Below are positions 30,388-41,311 of a stretch of 64,000 bases of DNA, piece by piece. Every line of letters starts with the position of its first letter. Position 1 is the stretch's first letter. The position numbers were made by a program, and so were the translations under genes. Source of the stretch: Diphasiastrum complanatum (lineage: Eukaryota > Streptophyta > Lycopodiopsida > Lycopodiales > Lycopodiaceae); assembly GCA_029204225.1 (NCBI GenBank), contig CM055103.1:22626663-22690662 (forward strand). Reading direction: 5' to 3'. The notes under the pieces were generated by a model. That model made no database searches. It worked only from the letters and a program-made list of their open reading frames with translations, and was not told the origin of the DNA.

Positions 30388-31320
30388 ATGACCACTTCTC
30401 CGGGATGTGATCAACCCCTGACAAGAGGCATTGATAAATTAGAAACGGAAGTTGAAGAACAGGAACAGGATGAAGAAATAACTAGGCAGTTAACAGATTA
30501 TCTTAGGAAAGGCCAAATTCGGACCAGTAGTTCACCATGGGCCTCACCAGTCCTTTTGGTGAAAAAGAAAGAGGGGTCTATGTGTCTTTGCGTAGATTAC
30601 AGAGCTCTCAATAAAGTCACAATCAAGAATAAATACCCTATGCCTCGGGCAGACGAGTTGTTTGATCAACTCGACGGGGTTAAGTTTTTCAGTAAAATAG
30701 ACCTTTGATATGGATATCATCAAGTCCGTATAAAATCGGAAGATGTCCCGAAAACAGCTTTTAGGACTCTTCATGGTCAATATGAGTTTAAGGTGATGCC
30801 ATTTGGGCTCACAAATGCTCCAGCTACCTTTATGACCTTGATGAACAGTGTCCTCAAACCATACTTGGGTAATTATGTGGTCGTACTTTTAGATGACATC
30901 CTCGTCTACAGCAAAACGAGGAAGGAGCATCTAAACCACCTCAAAAAGGTGTTTCGACTGCTCAGAAAGCATAAGCTTTATGCTAAAGAATCCAAGTGTG
31001 AATTCTTCGTTGAAGAAGTAGCTTATTTGGGTCACATTATCTCAGCAGATGAGATTAAGATGGACCCCAGTAAGGTTAAAGCCATACTCAGTTGGCTGAG
31101 ACCTCAGAATATTTTAGAGCTTCGGATCTTTCTTGGTTTGGCGGGATATTACAGACGATTTGTCAAAGAATATGCTCAAATAGCAGTTCTCATGACAAAT
31201 CTTCTCAAGGGGAAGAGAAAGGAGTTCATTTGGGAGTCCGCACAATAGGAGACCTTTGATGCTCTCAAAACTGCCTTAGCTACAGCACCAGTTTTAAAGG
31301 TCGCGATTCCAACCAGTCTT
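30388..31320 (+). pseudogene. Chromovirus gag remnant fused by deletion to reverse transcriptase
   Basis: ATG at 30388 opens about 26 residues of gag ([20 protein letters not shown]). An internal deletion then joins these to [54 protein letters not shown], a TGA at 30706, then [45 protein letters not shown] (LLDD at the catalytic YxDD) and [22 protein letters not shown] at 31246 and a one-base shift near 31300 follow. It is not functional. Confidence 0.92.
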
Positions 31321-31720
31321 TTGTGGTCGAAACAGATGCTAGCGACTTTGCAGTTGGTGTTGTACTAACTCAGAGTGTACGACCAGTTGCGTTCGAGAGT
31401 AAAAAACTCGAGCCAGTTCAGACTAGATACAGTGCCTATGAAAAGGAACTCTTTTCTATAGTCCATGCCCTTAAGACTTGGAGGCATTATTTGTATGGTG
31501 CCAACTTTGAGGTCCTGACAGACCATGAAAGTCTCAGATACTTTACAATCAACCTGAGCTTAGAGGTCGGAAACCTCGTTGGGCAGAGTTGATGCAAGAG
31601 TTTGATATGTCTATCAGATATAGACGAAGGAAATTCAATACAGTAGTAGATGCCCTAAATAAAAGGCCGATGATAAACGAGCTAAGTTTTACTCAGATTC
31701 ATAATGAGTTACTCGAGTCC
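31321..31720 (+). pseudogene. Chromovirus RNase H domain
   Basis: The frame at 31323 reads [40 protein letters not shown] and [10 protein letters not shown], carrying the acidic residues of RNase H. A small change near 31555 shifts to the next frame ([20 protein letters not shown]), the family's RGKxNxVADALSR segment with SR altered to NK. Confidence 0.9.
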
Positions 31721-32127
31721 TTGAGAGGAAAGTGCCAGAAATCAGGAGTGTGTGCTAAGTTGTCTCCTAGGTATTGTGGTCCCTTTACCATTAGTAGGAG
31801 ACTAGGCGAGGTCACCTATGAACTAGAACTCCCACACAGTAGTAAGGTTTTTCCAGTCTTTTATGTAAGTTAGTTACGAAAAGCCTTAGCTAGATCAAAA
31901 AATCTGATAGAAGACAGTGTTCTAGTTCTCCCATTGGATTCTCAGCAACCTCCACATGAGCCAGAGGAGATTCTTGATAGTAGAGAGACGCAAACTCGTC
32001 ATACTCTATACCGAAAATACCTAGTCAAGTGGAATGATCAGCCTATTGAGAATGCCACTTGGGAAAGAGGTAGTGTCCTTCGCAAGATTTTTCCAGACTT
32101 TGTCTTAGAGGACAAAGACGGTTCTTA
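31721..32127 (+). pseudogene. Integrase C-terminal tail and chromodomain
   Basis: At about 31740 an internal deletion removes the integrase zinc finger and core and joins to [20 protein letters not shown] and [12 protein letters not shown] at 31872 follows, then a chromodomain from about 31961: PEEILDSRE, RKYLVKWNDQPIENATWERG and FPDFV. Chromodomains in this position target chromoviral integrases to chromatin. This is the only place in the window where this family's chromodomain survives. Confidence 0.88.
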
Positions 32128-32139
32128 AGGGGGAGGGAG
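32127..32139 (+). promoter_or_regulatory. Polypurine tract
   Basis: aagggggagggag directly upstream of the 3' LTR, the expected plus-strand primer of reverse transcription. Confidence 0.85.
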
Positions 32140-32497
32140 TGTTACGAGCACGTGACCAGTGCCGAACCCTAGAACATAGAAGGTCAGATACCACAGTCAG
32201 GGTCGTGTCCAGCGTACACGACCAACATGGCATGACAGTGTGAGTAGTGTGCCCCAGCACGGTCCATAGCCATGGTGGGCCTAACACAATCTAGGGATCC
32301 TGTCAGTAGGATAGGGCCCCACGTTGGGTTCCGACGATGTGCAGTCGGCCACGTCAGTGCCACGTCGCCGACACTTGGCAGATGCATGCTACCAGTCCTC
32401 ACACTGGGCTAGGAGGGGCTTACTCTATATCAGGGAGTAGGCAAGGTTGGGTGGATCAGTTAGTGTTTGTCCTATTGTGGTGTTAGGATCTATTACA
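32140..32497 (+). repeat. 3' LTR of the nested chromovirus
   Basis: Starts tgttacgagcacgtgacc, ends ggatctattaca; 358 bp against 353 bp for the 5' LTR, with small indels near 32172 and 32337. Confidence 0.95.
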
Positions 32498-32832
32498 CTA
32501 TTGATGCTCTTGCTATCCACCTCCTTCGTTGTCCTTCTGGGAGTGAGCGCACAGCTACGCATGATGTTGTCAGAGATGCAGCGGCCGCTATAGCCAGAGA
32601 TGGAAGATTCCACGTCCTCAGAGAGCAGTCTCATGTTCTTCCTTCTACTGCGTCCCACTCTTCTCGCAGACGTGTTGACATTGTCTTCTCTTGGGATGGG
32701 CTTCGTACTTTGGCAGATGTTGTTGTTGCTGATCCCACGAGTGGTGACCTACTGCCTCGCTCTGCCTTCACACCAGGAGAAGCGGCAGGCGTCGCAGTGT
32801 TGGAGAGAGGGAGAGTAGCGAGAGTTGAGAAG
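32498..32832 (+). mobile_element. LINE-like element, second segment: zinc-finger end and restriction-like endonuclease
   Basis: After the 5-bp duplicate ctatt the host frame resumes: DALAIHLLRCPSGSERTATH, DVVRDAAAAIARD, RRRVDIVFSWDGLRTLADVV and VADP. Together with CVCG on the other side of the insertion this gives a Cys-x-Cys...His-x3-Cys finger, then a T-H-D-V-V helix where R2 elements have RHN, then R-x-D-I-V...ADVVV, like the (P)D-(D/E)xK core of restriction-like endonucleases. The element is cut off at about 32832 by a copia LTR. The function is inferred from motif order only. Confidence 0.7.
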
Positions 32833-33782
32833 TGGTCGTATATTAGAAATATAAAAAAAGAAAAATTGGCTCAGAGGGGTAAGACGAACACGAACGAGAA
32901 ACGAACTCGAACGAAAATTGTTCGTGCGCAGCAGAACGAGCTATGCGACTCTCTCCGAAAGCATGACTACGCCTATCAGAAGGAACAGAACATTAGTGAT
33001 GGAAATCACGGTCATTCTTGATTACGTAGCCAAACATTAATAAACGAAGCGCCATCAGAATAATTTGTCGTGAATTGCTAGACAAATTATGTGTCGCGAA
33101 TGATCCACGAGGAGCTAGACAGTGCTCGATAGATAATTAGTCGCGAAACATTCGCGAAAGACAAGACTAAATGTAAGTCGTATATTACCAGAAAGAGCAA
33201 CTAGAAAGATCAGACAGAATGAATAAACATAGCAATATTAACACAAATCTGAACACAGAACAAAGAATTGTATCAGACTAAGTATATCAAGTATACATGT
33301 CATTAATGCGGTAGAGCACAAGATAGTAGCAGACGAAACCGCGTGCCCTACGAAGCTTATTCAAACTGTAAAGGAATGAAACTTTATTGCTGACAAATTA
33401 AAAAATCAATGCACAGAACATCTACTTTTGTCTATCTTTGATAAGCTTCTCTTCTTCGTTCTCTCTCGCTTACTAACTTATTCATGAATACGCAAATGGT
33501 ATTCAATATATACATAATGTTACAGGTGTGCAAATGAAGAAAGTACATGGTGGATGTGTTGTGTGTAGGCGATCGTGGGTGGCTGCAGTCGTCGTCCAGT
33601 CTGTTCGCGCAGCTGCATGAGCGTGAAGAGGGTGTGATGTCAACCTTTGCTTTCGTCTTTTCATCGCTTGTGAGAATTTGCATGTGAATATGCAGACTGC
33701 GCGACAACGCGAGTAAATATGTAGCATGAATGGAGGCAAATTAAAAATGGGATTTAGGTGACTAGAGGAAATAAATCCAACA
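32833..33782 (-). repeat. LTR of an antisense Ty1/copia element
   Basis: On the minus strand it starts TGTTGGATTTATTTCC at 33782 right after a polypurine tract (minus-strand TTAAGAGGAGG) and appears to end ...ACGACCA at 32833, giving TG...CA and about 950 bp. The left end is placed where the LINE-like sequence stops, which is an inference. The LTR contains an AT-rich stretch and repeated gaac/cga words near 32880-32920. Confidence 0.6.
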
Positions 33783-33789
33783 CCTCCTC

Positions 33790-34135
33790 TTAATTTGGAT
33801 CCGTGAATGCCTTGATCTTCAGACTAAGCAATGCACAAAATTTGTTGTGTTCATTAACACTGAGTGCTTTCGTGAATATGTTTGCAACCATGTCCTGCGT
33901 TCTGCAATACGTTAAGCTTACTTCCTTGTTGAGAACCTTGCCCCTGATGTAGTGATATCTGATTTCAATGTGCTTACTCCTAGAGTGAAATCTAGGGTTG
34001 GCCGATAAGGCAATAACACTTTGATTATCACAAAATAAAATTGTAGGGCTATATTGATTCAGATTAACATCTGACAGTAAATTTCTCAACCAAAACGCTT
34101 CCTTGATAGATTGAGAAGCAGTACCAAAAGCTTAT
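33790..34135 (-). mobile_element. Ty1/copia RNase H C-terminal fragment
   Basis: The minus-strand frame reads AFGTASQSIKEAFWLRNLLS, ILFCDNQSVIALSANPRFHS, RSKHIEIRYHYIRGKV and MVANIFTKAL, the standard end of copia RNase H (CDNxSAI...KHI(D/E)xxxHxIR...ADxxTKAL). The rest of pol is missing, cut near 34135. It is followed by the polypurine tract and the LTR. Confidence 0.92.
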
Positions 34136-34567
34136 TTATTTTACTTTTGTGTACAATGATAATCATTAAAGAGTTGAAACATCTAGTACAACTACTATAG
34201 ATTATGTGTAGACAAAGATGCATCATGAAAAAAAATGTCAAGAAAGCAGCATATCACAGGGTCACAATCACATATCTGCTCAAAATCTGCTTCGAGTTTC
34301 CTTGTGAATCCACTGAGATTCACGCTAGCAAGTCCACTCACATTTGCGTAGAAAACACACGTCCCATGTGATGCTTAGGCTTCATGATGCATTCACATAG
34401 AGAGTGGGTCCCAAATAAAGAGACAAAAAGAAAAATATAAATACTTTTTTAATGTGTAAATTTGTAAAAATACATAATTATGAGTGTGACATTTTTTACG
34501 ACAAGCGGGGACATCTTCAACGGCAAACATGACATTTTCACTCTGGACATTTTTACGGCAAACAAAA
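34136..34567. other. Non-coding stretch, nothing recognised
   Basis: AT-rich sequence between the copia fragment and the TG/TA-rich tract. No domain or repeat boundary seen. Confidence 0.5.
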
Positions 34568-35068
34568 CATGTATCTATACATATATCAATGTATATGTGT
34601 ATATGTGCATGCGTATGCATATATGTATATGTATATGTATATGTATTTGTATAGGTATATGTGTATGTGTATGTGTATGTGTATGTGTGTCTATGTATAT
34701 CTATTTGTGTATGTGTGTATATGTGTGTAAATATGTATGTGTATGTATATGTATATGTGTATGTATTCGTATGTGTGTGTATAAATGTATGTATGTGTAT
34801 GTGTATGCATAAATGTATATGTATGAGTATGTATATGTGTATGTGTATGGGTGTGTATGTGTATGCGTGTGTATATCTGTGTATATGTATAGTGTATGTG
34901 TGTGCATGTGTATGTGTATGTGTATGATTGTATGTGTTGGTGTGTGTGTGTGTGTATGAATGTGCTTGTGTATGTGTATGTGTATTTATACGTGTATGTT
35001 TGTGTATGTGTATGTGTATGTTTGTATGTGTGTATATGTGTATTTGTGTATATGTAAATGTATGTGTT
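34568..35068. repeat. 500-bp TGTA/TATG low-complexity tract
   Basis: Alternating purine-pyrimidine sequence made of tgta, tatg, tgtg and occasional gcat words over about 500 bp. Long frames on both strands (repetitive Tyr-Val-Cys or Thr-His-Tyr translations) are artefacts of the repeat. Confidence 0.95.
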
Positions 35069-38000
35069 TTTTAACCTAACAAATCTAAACAAAACTGTAC
35101 ATTATCACCACAATACCAAGCATACGAATCTTAAAGTAAATCAAATTCGTATAGAGTCATCATAGTCAAACATATCAAATTGACCAAACCTAACAACCAT
35201 CAAAAGCTTCGAGTTGAGGAGAATATGCTCACCTACATCCATTCACAACAACAATCGTGTTAGAACAGAGACATTATTGTGGGAATTACATGTGTCTACA
35301 CATATTCTCAGTTGTTATCCATGTCGCAACAAATAGTCATTGCCAAGTTAGGTGACTCTAATTTTGTCCATATCATTAGTAAAAAGTCGGACATTGTTTC
35401 AACTGTACTAAAAGTTACAAAATTATAAGGTGACGAAGCTTCAACAAGTTCTACTACTATTAATTTGATAATGCATTTAACTCACAAACCATAAACACAC
35501 TATCTTGTTTTATGATAATAAAAATTGGAGGTAGAGTCAAAAAGCAAAAGTGAAATGAGTAATCAACTACTTTATACCATGAAACATGATGGCATGATTT
35601 GTGAACTAACCTTCAAAAAATCTAACTTTCAAAGAGGTCATTTTGTCCACATCAATATGCGAACTAAATGTCATATCATGGCTTGCATTGCTTAAATTTT
35701 TAATGATACATTTTGAAGTCCATGAGCCAATCCATGTCTTTTAGACATTGATGTACCGCATAGTAATAGGTCACAAAAAGTTAATATCTAAATTGCAATG
35801 CAAAGATGAAAGAATTCTTGTGTGGTGAGAATAGGTTGCTAAGTAAACACATTTTCATTTACATTCAAATTCTTGACTTCCAACAACACAAGCTATATTC
35901 TTTGCAAAGTATGCATTTTTTTAAGCATATATTCATTATAAAATTTTGGCATGTGTGAATATTTTCAATTACTACTATTCAAGTGTAAGGTGTCTTGCAA
36001 TGTTTTGGCACTTGAGCACCTTAATTATATTAAGTTTTTACTTTTTTACATGCTAATCTATGCTTAAATTTCCATAAGTGCTTAAAGTCATATGCATTTA
36101 ACTTAAAATTATAGATTACGATGAGGGCCTTTGAGGCACAATTGATGGCATTTACAAAATGTATTGTTAAGCAATGAGAACTTTTATTTAATTACAACTT
36201 ACTTAATGCAAGGTGGCATACAAGAAATGTGTTGTGAAAATGAGAGGTGTAGGAAATGACATCTCTCAATTTGCATTTAGGATTTTGATTTACTCACTTT
36301 TTGCTTTCCTTTAGAGATGTCCTTTAGATTTTTTGTTGTGATGATGACTTGTGGTGTTTGATTTCTTAAGTGATGGGATATTGGGCAATAAGGGTGATAT
36401 GAGATGGATGACTAATAAGATACATTCAAGTATATCAAATTTGTGTGGGCTTTATGGATGTAGTATTATTGAAACTCTGAGGTCAACCTTCATGCAATAC
36501 AAAATATTTCTAAGTGCTAGATATTGTGAGTAATGGGTGTTGCAAGAAATGCAAGATGCATAAAATGGTGTGAAGAATGAATTGTGATAATTGCAAGGTA
36601 CAAGAGTGGTTTGTATTTGCTCCCATTTTCTAAACTATTGATGAGAATTTCTATTACCTTGGGCTTGATTGAAAGAAAATCTTGAAAAAGAAATAAAGTT
36701 GAGATTTTATTGATAAAGGATAATTTATTGAAATCTTAAAAGTTGGATGTCTTTTAAATCATAAATTCATGGTTAGATGTTAGAGTATAGTAGGGTGCTC
36801 TAATTGATTGGATTTTGGTCTACTTATTATGTTTTAAATGTGTGGGATCAGAATTGACAATAGTTCATTCTTTAATAGAGAATCTGCAAAGCGTATAAGA
36901 AAGTGTGAGTAAATCAATCTAGCACAATTAATTAGCCATGATCTCTGTAAACTTGTATCTATACAATAAGATAGAATAAGGCGGGAGGGGCGTAATTTAG
37001 AGTTCAAAATAAAAACTAGATTGTATAAGATTATTTGATTCCTCAAAATTGGAGATCTCAAGAGAGTGGGAGTAATTCAAGAAGTAGAGATATAGTTTAA
37101 TCTATAACAAGCATAGAATGGTCACAGCGCATAGCGCACAGTACTACGAACCATTTTCGGGCACAAGATTGACCCCATTCATGATCTGATCGTTGTTATC
37201 ACAACAACTAATATACATATTCTCTAATTTTTTTTACGTGCATTACTATTGTCGGAATGCTCTCTAATCAGTAACACCAATACTAACAATCTCAATTCAT
37301 CAAATTAATCTTTCCAAATACATCAACATATTAAACTTGAAAAAAAAAACTAGATGAGCATACCCTTGGCGTTTGATGCCATTAGTTGGGAGTAACTCTT
37401 CCTCAAGGCTACTCCACATTGACTATACAACCTAGAGGAAGCCATGATGGTTTTCATTGTTCAAAGTCTTAGATCTAGATAATAATTTTAAACAAATGCA
37501 CATTGAATTAGTGAAATATGGCTAAATATTGTTATCTACATTGGATTCTAAACTTAGTTGGTACTACTTGTAGTATTTAGCAATAGGGATGGGAGAATAC
37601 TATATAATGGAATGTGGCATCAATATGAGACCTCAATGGTGATGGATGGTTTGGTTGGATTTTATGGGATACATGGTGAATGGAATGGAAGAATCTAGTG
37701 GTAGGTAGGCACACTTTTTTTTATCAGATTTGGAATGGGTAATAAGATGGAAAATTAGATCTATGATGCAATGTGAAGTGAAAATGATGAAACATATGAG
37801 TCAATGTAGATTTGATGAAAATGGATGTGATGATATTGATAGATATAGTTATTGTAGGCAAAACAATGGTTCCAAGTAAGTTTTTTATTAATTCATTTAG
37901 TACTCCTTTACTTATTGGTATCAAGTTGTTGGAGTAGAATAAGCATTGACTAAATGTTGAGAGATTGATGATCATTGTAGATGTCACCATATCATGATGG

Positions 38001-38610
38001 GGTATGAATGAAACACATTAATACATGTAAAATTTGGATGGGTGATTATAAGGTGTAGGCCTATATCAAAGCAAAAGTATGTATACATGAGTCTTTTTAT
38101 GCCTCTTCTAATTTTTGATTTTTATATCTTGTCAAAATCTAGTTTAAAAAAAAAGGTGAATACTTCTAGCCCATCTATATCTAGGATTGCGAAAGAAAAA
38201 CATCATTATAGTGGAAATAAATCAAATCAAAAGATCAAATCGCAAGCAATGTGACATAGCTATTTTAAGTGATGATGGTGATGTCCAAGCCTTTGGATTC
38301 AATTGTTGGAGTAGCATGATTGTTTATCTTGCTAAGAATAATGCTTTCACAGACTCCTTACTAAAAAAATGCACCTTGCTCTCCTGAAAAATGTGCCTTT
38401 GCTTATTGGAAAAATGCGCCCCACCAGCTTGGAGAATCTGTTCCAAAACACCGCCTAACAATGCTCTAGGATGCATCCAAAAATGGGCGGATAATCGGCT
38501 ACTTTGAACTAGGGCATCAATTTTTCCTCTCCAACTTGCAAGTAGTATGGAAGCAAAATGGTTATGGGAGAATATGGAAGATCCACTCCCTACCCAAGTG
38601 ATCTATCACC
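35069..38610. other. AT-rich gene-free stretch
   Basis: About 3.5 kb with no recognisable domain on either strand. Frames are short and do not match known families. It may be very old transposon or intergenic DNA. Confidence 0.5.
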
Positions 38611-38651
38611 TTTGCTCTGATACTAGTGTTAAGGCTTTTAAGCAACAAAAG
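38611..38651 (-). mobile_element. Remnant primer binding site and LTR end of an antisense element
   Basis: On the minus strand ...GCCTTAACAC then TAGTATCAGAGCAAAG, an LTR end followed by a near-canonical initiator-Met primer binding site. The LTR itself is cut after about 23 bp by the LTR starting at 38652. Confidence 0.45.
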
Positions 38652-38890
38652 TGTCATGCCCATGACTGATCTCAAATTGATTATTATCCCGTTAGAGGTT
38701 AGTCGGCCTACCTCGACTCGTAAGTTAATTATGATTATGAGGGGTTTGGGGCCCTCATGTGTATATGGCCATAATTAATGGTTGGAGGCCTAAGCTCATG
38801 ATGGTGAATTTTTATGGGTCTATCAGTGAGGCATAGGGAAACTGGATGATGTGGCCCAGTTAGGCTACAGAGGTGTCCAATGAGGTGTGA
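38652..38890 (+). repeat. LTR fragment (first of a direct pair)
   Basis: It starts tgtcatgcccatgactgatc and shares ttagaggt...cctacct...gtaagttaattatgattatg, tttggggccctcatgtgtat and attaatggttggaggcctaa with the block starting at 39646 in the same orientation. Homology fades after about 240 bp. Confidence 0.65.
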
Positions 38891-39069
38891 CAAATTAGAC
38901 GTTGGAACAAATGCTTTGAGCATATGTTTCTTGATGGCAATCTCATTGAGAGAAGTATCTGCACTTGATTGACTTTGCATATAGTAGTAGTAAGCATTTG
39001 GTTGCCGGTTACAGCTCGTTTATGCTTATGTACTAGTTTTAACCTAGATCACCCATTGTTGTTGAGACT

Positions 39070-39645
39070 TGATCGATCAAATTTTAGAAAATAGCAGATT
39101 TCTTGTACGATATGCAAGAAATGCTACAAATAGTAGGTGAGAATGTCCCAAGTGCCCAAGATAGGGACATACATTATGCTAGTATGAAAAGATCAGTTCG
39201 AGACTTTCAAGTGGGGGATTGGGTGTATGTACAAATCCTGAAAGATTCTAGTGTGATGCGTACCAACAAGCATTACAAATTGTTCGCATCAAATTTTGAA
39301 AAAGATTGGATACTTAGCTTACCAATTGGACCTTCTAGAAGGAATGCAAGTGCACCCCCGGTTTTTCACGTAAGTCGACTTAAGAAAAGTCTACAAGAAG
39401 GAGAATATCTTGGTTTTGGAGACCAATTGGACCTGTTGGATGAATCATCGGGTGTGACTCGACTTGAACCCGAAAAGATCTTGGATATATGACTAAACAA
39501 TTTAGAAATAGTATAGTTACCGAGCATATGGTTCGATGGAAGGGTCATACGGACGATGATGATTCCTAACAACAAGAAGATAGCCTGAAAATGAACTTCT
39601 CTAATTTTAAGTTCTGAGATCAGAACTCGAATAAGGGAGAAAGAA
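39070..39645 (+). mobile_element. Ty3/gypsy integrase C-terminus with chromodomain-like tail
   Basis: The open frame 39103-39492 reads FLYDMQEMLQIVGENV, SAQDRDIHYASMKRSVRDFQ, VGDWVYVQILKDSSVMRTN, HYKLFASNFEKDWIL and PPVFHVSRLKKSLQEGEYLG, ending EPEKILD. After a stop a further piece reads TEHMVRWKGHTDDDDS and EDSLKMNFSNF, like a chromodomain end. The tract aataagggagaaagaa then precedes the LTR at 39646. All upstream pol, protease and gag are missing. Confidence 0.85.
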
Positions 39646-39840
39646 TGTCATGCTGCCCATTGATTATCCTGTTAGAGGTCAGTAGGCCTACCTTGACCCG
39701 TAAGTTAATTATGATTATGAGGAGTTTGGGGCCCTCATGTGTATATGGTCATAATTAATGGTTGGAGGCCTAAAATCATGATGGTAGATTTCTATGGGTT
39801 TATCAATGAGGCATAAGGAAACTAGAAAGTTGTCCAGTGA
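39646..39840 (+). repeat. LTR (second of the direct pair)
   Basis: It starts tgtcatgctgcccattgatt after the polypurine tract. About 190 bp align with 38652-38890; the far end is unclear. Confidence 0.65.
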
Positions 39841-40032
39841 GGTGTCATAGTGCACTACTAGTGGTGCATGGGCCTTGGAGAGTATAAGTGTATCCATTGG
39901 GCTCTCACTAGTATATGCTTGATTATGATGATGGTAGTTATATGTTGTTGGAGTGGCATTTCTCTCCTATTGGGCATTGATTGGTAGATCCATAGCTTGG
40001 GGGCTAGATCTGTACGATCTAAGTTTTGCCGA

Positions 40033-40069
40033 GAGAGAGAGAGAGAGTTTCGGGGGGGGGGGGGGGCTT
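40033..40069. repeat. (GA)n followed by a run of about 15 G
   Basis: A short GA repeat, then ttc, then an uninterrupted G homopolymer. The exact G count may be unreliable in any assembly. Confidence 0.9.
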
Positions 40070-40940
40070 CAAGCATCGCGCCAACCCTCCTTTTGTCCTT
40101 CCCTTACTTCTAACCTACTAAGCTTGTTGAGCTTGCTTTGTAGATTTGCAGGGCTTCCAAGGAGGTGCGTCTACAACTCCTTGAAATTTGAAAAGCCCAA
40201 TACATAATGAAAGATCTCAAACACTAGCCTATGGCCTACTTTGAAGTTGTTCTAGGTGTTCAATCCTATAGTTTCAATGTCTTTGTGATTTGTTTGCTTG
40301 GATTTGCAAAAATTTCAGTTATGCTTCTCTTAGCCCAACCTGAGTAATGGCTGGCTCTCTCTTCCTTTCATAGTTAAACTTAGCTTTAATAATCCACACT
40401 CTTTTTCATCTCTAATAATAGAATGAAGCAAATTCAAAAGTGTTTTTATGATGGAGCCATACAATGTTGAGTTTTTCTTACAAATTTGTAAGACCAGATT
40501 ATGAAGAGCTATGCAAGTTGACATAACCATTTTACATAAGCATTGAAGATATAAATCAAAGCTATGCATTTTTTATAAAAACAATTCCAATTCAATTTGC
40601 AAAAAATATTTATCTTTGCCAAAACAAGAACTATCTCAAGGCCTCTATGAAAATATTAGCAACCAGTTTTTGAAGGCCTTTTGTTTTTCCTCTCAGAATA
40701 CAGCTGATTGTTGAGGTTTGATATTGAAACCAAAGCTCTTCAATCAAACACAATTCAATTCAAAAACCAGCAAGAAAGACTAATCACTATAGCAAGAAAG
40801 ATGACTCGCTCCATTACTTTTATGAAAGCCCTTCATAAAGTAGATTTTAAAATAAGGAATTTCAACATTATATTGCAAGTATGGCCATACTTGCCAAAAG
40901 GCATCTTCCAAGCTTTTGCTCCCTACTTTTGCTCAACTCC
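40070..40940. other. Non-coding stretch, nothing recognised
   Basis: No domain seen on either strand. The chromovirus inserted at 40941 into sequence ending gctcaactcc. Confidence 0.5.
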
Positions 40941-41297
40941 TGTTACGAGCTCGTAACCAGTGCCGAATCCTAGAGAACACAGATAGGTCAGATACCACAG
41001 TCAGGGTCGTGTCCAGCGTACATGACCAACAGGGCAAGACAATGTGAGTAGTGTGCCCCAGCACGGTCCATAGCCATGGTGGGCCTAACACAGCCTAGGG
41101 ACCCTGTCAGCAGGATAGGGCCCCCAGTTGGGTCCCGACGTGCAGTCGGCCACGTCAGTGCCACATGGCCGACACTTGGCAGTAGCATGCTACCAATCCT
41201 CACACTGGGCTAGGAGGGGCTTACTCTATATCAGGGAGTAGGCAAGGTGGGGTGGATCAGTTAGTGTTTGCCTACTGTGGTGTTAGGATCTATTACA
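40941..41297 (+). repeat. 5' LTR of the second chromovirus copy
   Basis: It starts tgttacgagctcgtaaccag and ends ggatctattaca; 357 bp, clearly homologous along its length to the LTRs at 29137 and 32140. Confidence 0.95.
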
Positions 41298-41298
41298 C

Positions 41299-41311
41299 TG
41301 GTATCAGAGCC
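41299..41311 (+). promoter_or_regulatory. Primer binding site (initiator tRNA-Met)
   Basis: tggtatcagagcc, exact match to the canonical plant retrotransposon primer site. Confidence 0.92.

Larger units (their letters stand above)
29137..32497 (+). mobile_element. Nested Ty3/gypsy chromovirus copy, internally deleted, with both LTRs
   Basis: The 3361-bp element is bounded by TG...CA LTRs (29137-29489 and 32140-32497) and flanked by the target duplication ctatt (29132-29136 and 32498-32502). It has an initiator-Met primer binding site right after the 5' LTR, a leader, a short piece of gag, RT, RNase H, integrase C-terminus, chromodomain and a polypurine tract. Most of gag, all of the protease and nearly all of the integrase are deleted, so it is non-autonomous. 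The two LTRs differ at roughly two dozen positions by eye, suggesting an insertion of moderate age. Confidence 0.95.

Noticed and set aside
32184-32402. Repeated minus-strand frame in three LTRs (also 29179-29394 and 40988-41203)
   Set aside because: It recurs only because the LTRs are copies of one another; no known LTR protein resembles it, so it is more likely a chance frame in conserved DNA.
34661-35092. Long frames of repeated Tyr-Val-Cys or Thr-His-Tyr on both strands
   Set aside because: They are translations of the TG/TA low-complexity tract, not genes.
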